Source: CAMBRQ01 sp945870325 (GTDB lineage: Bacteria; Bacillota; Clostridia; Lachnospirales; Lachnospiraceae). From it: a stretch of 31,023 nt of DNA. The position numbers were made by a program, and so were the translations under genes. The notes under the pieces were generated by a model that saw nothing but the letters and a program-made list of their open reading frames with translations, was not told the DNA's origin and ran no database searches. Of this stretch, positions 29,713 through 31,023 are shown piece by piece; the stretch's first letter is position 1; the number at the start of each line of letters is the position of its first letter. The stretch spans positions 1 to 31,023 of the forward strand of contig NZ_JBNPMC010000040.1 of NCBI RefSeq assembly GCF_050313795.1, written 5' to 3'.

Positions 29713-29970
29713 ATGATTAAGAGACCTGTTACTATTCAAAATAATATGGATATGGAAGACCGTCCAATTGCACATCTGGTTCAGGAAGCAAGTCAGTATG
29801 CTAGCCAGGTATATATTGAGGTTGATAACAAGAAGATTAATGCCAAGAGCATTATGGGAATGATGAGCTTAAAATTGCAACAAGGTGAGTGTATTACGGT
29901 GGTAGCAGAGGGAGACGACGAGAATGAAGCGGCAGCAGGTGTAGAGAACTTCCTGTCTGGATGCAACTAA
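29713..29970 (+). CDS. HPr-like/Crh-like protein lacking the catalytic His15
   Basis: An 85-residue HPr-fold protein. Counting from the start Met, position 15, the phosphorylated His of PTS HPr, is Glu within MDMEDRPIAHLVQ, while R17 and P18 are kept. Ser46 in NAKSIMGMMSLKL, the HPr-kinase target, is present at exactly position 46. It therefore cannot relay PTS phosphate but could be a Ser46-controlled regulator, like B. subtilis Crh, which has Gln15 and also follows whiA. AAGGAGGAG lies 11 nt before ATG 29713. Functional Crh activity is inferred from residues and position. Confidence 0.88.
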   Translation: MIKRPVTIQNNMDMEDRPIAHLVQEASQYASQVYIEVDNKKINAKSIMGMMSLKLQQGECITVVAEGDDENEAAAGVENFLSGCN

Positions 29971-30000
29971 TCATAGATTGCAGTAATACATAATGAATAA

Positions 30001-30036
30001 GAGAAGGAGGGCATGAATATGCCCTTTTCTTATATT
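30001..30036 (+). terminator. Terminator of the murB-rapZ-whiA-HPr operon
   Basis: GGGCAT/ATGCCC stem (30009-30024) with a GAAT loop, extended by A/G-rich and T/C-rich flanks and followed by a T-rich tail. Confidence 0.75.
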
Positions 30037-30090
30037 ATTTAATAGGCGTTTGGTGATGGTTGATTCGTAAGAGAAGGAGGATGCGATATT

Positions 30091-31008
30091 ATGAAACGTT
30101 TGTTATTTATCTACAATCCGCATGCGGGAAAAGAACTTTTGAAACCAAAATTGTCAGATATCATTGATATTTTCGTAAAGGCAGGATATGAAGTGGTGGC
30201 GTATCCGACACAGGCATATCAAGATGCATATAAGAAGGTGTTAAAATACAATGCCGAGGATTATGACCTGATTGTATGCAGCGGCGGAGACGGAACAATC
30301 GATGAGGTTGTGACCGGAATGATGCGAAGAAGTGAGAGAACGCCGGTTGGCTATATCCCGACGGGAACGACCAATGATTTCGCGAACAGCCTGCATATCC
30401 CGAAGGGACTTTTGAAGGCTGCGGATAATGCGGTGAATGGAGCGCTGTTTCCGTGTGATGTTGGTAAGTTCAATGATGATATCTTCGTGTATGTTGCAGC
30501 GTTTGGGATTTTTACGGATGTGTCTTATGAGACGAAGCAGGAGATGAAGAATATTCTGGGGCATATGGCTTACATTCTGGAAGGAACGAAGCGGCTGTTC
30601 AATGTGCCTTCTTACAGGATTAAAGTAACTCACGATGATGAGGTGATCGAGGACGAATTTATCTTTGGTATGGTAACGAATTCTCGGTCTGTGGGCGGCT
30701 TTCGGAATATGATTGGCAAGCAGGTGGCATTTGACGACGGATTATTCGAGGTGACTCTGATTAAGCGCCCGACGAATCCGATTGCTTTGCAGGAGATCAT
30801 TGCGGCTCTATTAATTGAGCAGGTGGATACTAAGCACATGTATACTTTTAAGACGGGGCATATTACTTTTGAATCCCTGGAAGAGATTCCATGGACGCTG
30901 GATGGGGAATTCGGTGGAGAGCATGATGAGGTCGTAATTGATAACCTGAATAAGCAGTTGGAGATTATGGTTCCTCATAAGCATATTGATGAGTTGACAG
31001 ATGTATAA
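30091..31008 (+). CDS. YegS/BmrU-family lipid kinase
   Basis: A 305-residue diacylglycerol kinase-type protein that phosphorylates a lipid at the membrane. Motifs: IYNPHAGK (7-14), CSGGDGTIDEVV (63-74), IPTGTTNDFANSL, the NSRSVGGF segment, and LDGEFGGEHDEV near the end. ATG 30091 follows AGAAGGAGG. It lies after the terminator of the preceding operon; no clear promoter is seen in the 55-bp gap. The substrate (diacylglycerol, undecaprenol or sphingosine-like) is not determinable. Only 15 bp remain to the window end. Confidence 0.92.
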   Translation: MKRLLFIYNPHAGKELLKPKLSDIIDIFVKAGYEVVAYPTQAYQDAYKKVLKYNAEDYDLIVCSGGDGTIDEVVTGMMRRSERTPVGYIPTGTTNDFANSLHIPKGLLKAADNAVNGALFPCDVGKFNDDIFVYVAAFGIFTDVSYETKQEMKNILGHMAYILEGTKRLFNVPSYRIKVTHDDEVIEDEFIFGMVTNSRSVGGFRNMIGKQVAFDDGLFEVTLIKRPTNPIALQEIIAALLIEQVDTKHMYTFKTGHITFESLEEIPWTLDGEFGGEHDEVVIDNLNKQLEIMVPHKHIDELTDV

Positions 31009-31023
31009 AACCCATGCACGTAT

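Noticed and set aside
29713..29970. Ordinary PTS phosphocarrier HPr
   Set aside because: Position 15 is Glu, so phosphotransfer by His15 is not possible.

Overview
The window looks like chromosome from a gut-type member of the Lachnospiraceae (Clostridia, Bacillota). The evidence is AT-leaning sequence, strong AGGAGG ribosome binding sites, family-typical proteins (DUF951, DUF5685, HPr/Crh, WhiA, UPF0597 cysteine desulfidase, class B sortase), and the gene blocks rpsF-ssb-rpsR, gdpP-rplI-dnaB and murB-rapZ-whiA-HPr. This placement is inferred from gene content; the species cannot be named from the sequence alone.

Left part (1-9.7 kb). A PucR-type regulator and a LUD-domain protein are separated by a repeat element. 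A lone tRNA-Cys(GCA) has an excellent promoter. Next is a small protein that matches only the N-terminal part of the D-proline reductase proprotein PrdA. A minus-strand group (membrane zinc ribbon, DUF5685, J-domain/TPR protein, flavodoxin-like protein) reads away from a cysteine desulfidase gene. Class B sortase and DUF951 genes lead into rpsF-ssb-rpsR.

Middle part (9.7-19.1 kb). This is a host-glycan sugar block: a CBM9-like protein, NagB, a GH112 galacto-N-biose/lacto-N-biose phosphorylase (LnpA), two AraC regulators, a nucleotide-sugar uridylyltransferase, the N-acetylhexosamine 1-kinase (LnpB/NahK) and GalE. Together these turn Gal-beta-1,3-HexNAc disaccharides into Gal-1-P and HexNAc-1-P, then UDP-sugars, and feed glucosamine-6-P into glycolysis. 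The block sits between rpsR and gdpP, genes that are neighbours in many Firmicutes, so it looks like an insertion. The usual GalT-type LnpC is replaced by an unrelated nucleotidyltransferase.

Right part (19.2-31 kb). The order is gdpP (c-di-AMP phosphodiesterase), rplI and dnaB, a small coiled-coil protein, a tandem pair of 56-residue 2[4Fe-4S] ferredoxins, an orphan sugar-type binding lipoprotein, a CNNM/CorC membrane protein, then murB-rapZ-whiA and an HPr-like protein with Glu at position 15 (a Crh-like regulator rather than a PTS carrier), and a lipid kinase.

Between genes, a composite repeat recurs: a GGGGACGG hairpin plus 21-bp tandem units with core TTGCCGTGTCC. It is REP/REPIN-like and often abuts stop codons. 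The best candidates for something undescribed are the zinc ribbon-DUF5685-J-protein operon (DUF5685 carries two Asp-rich motifs like those of squalene/phytoene synthases), the free-standing PrdA N-domain, and the composite repeat itself.
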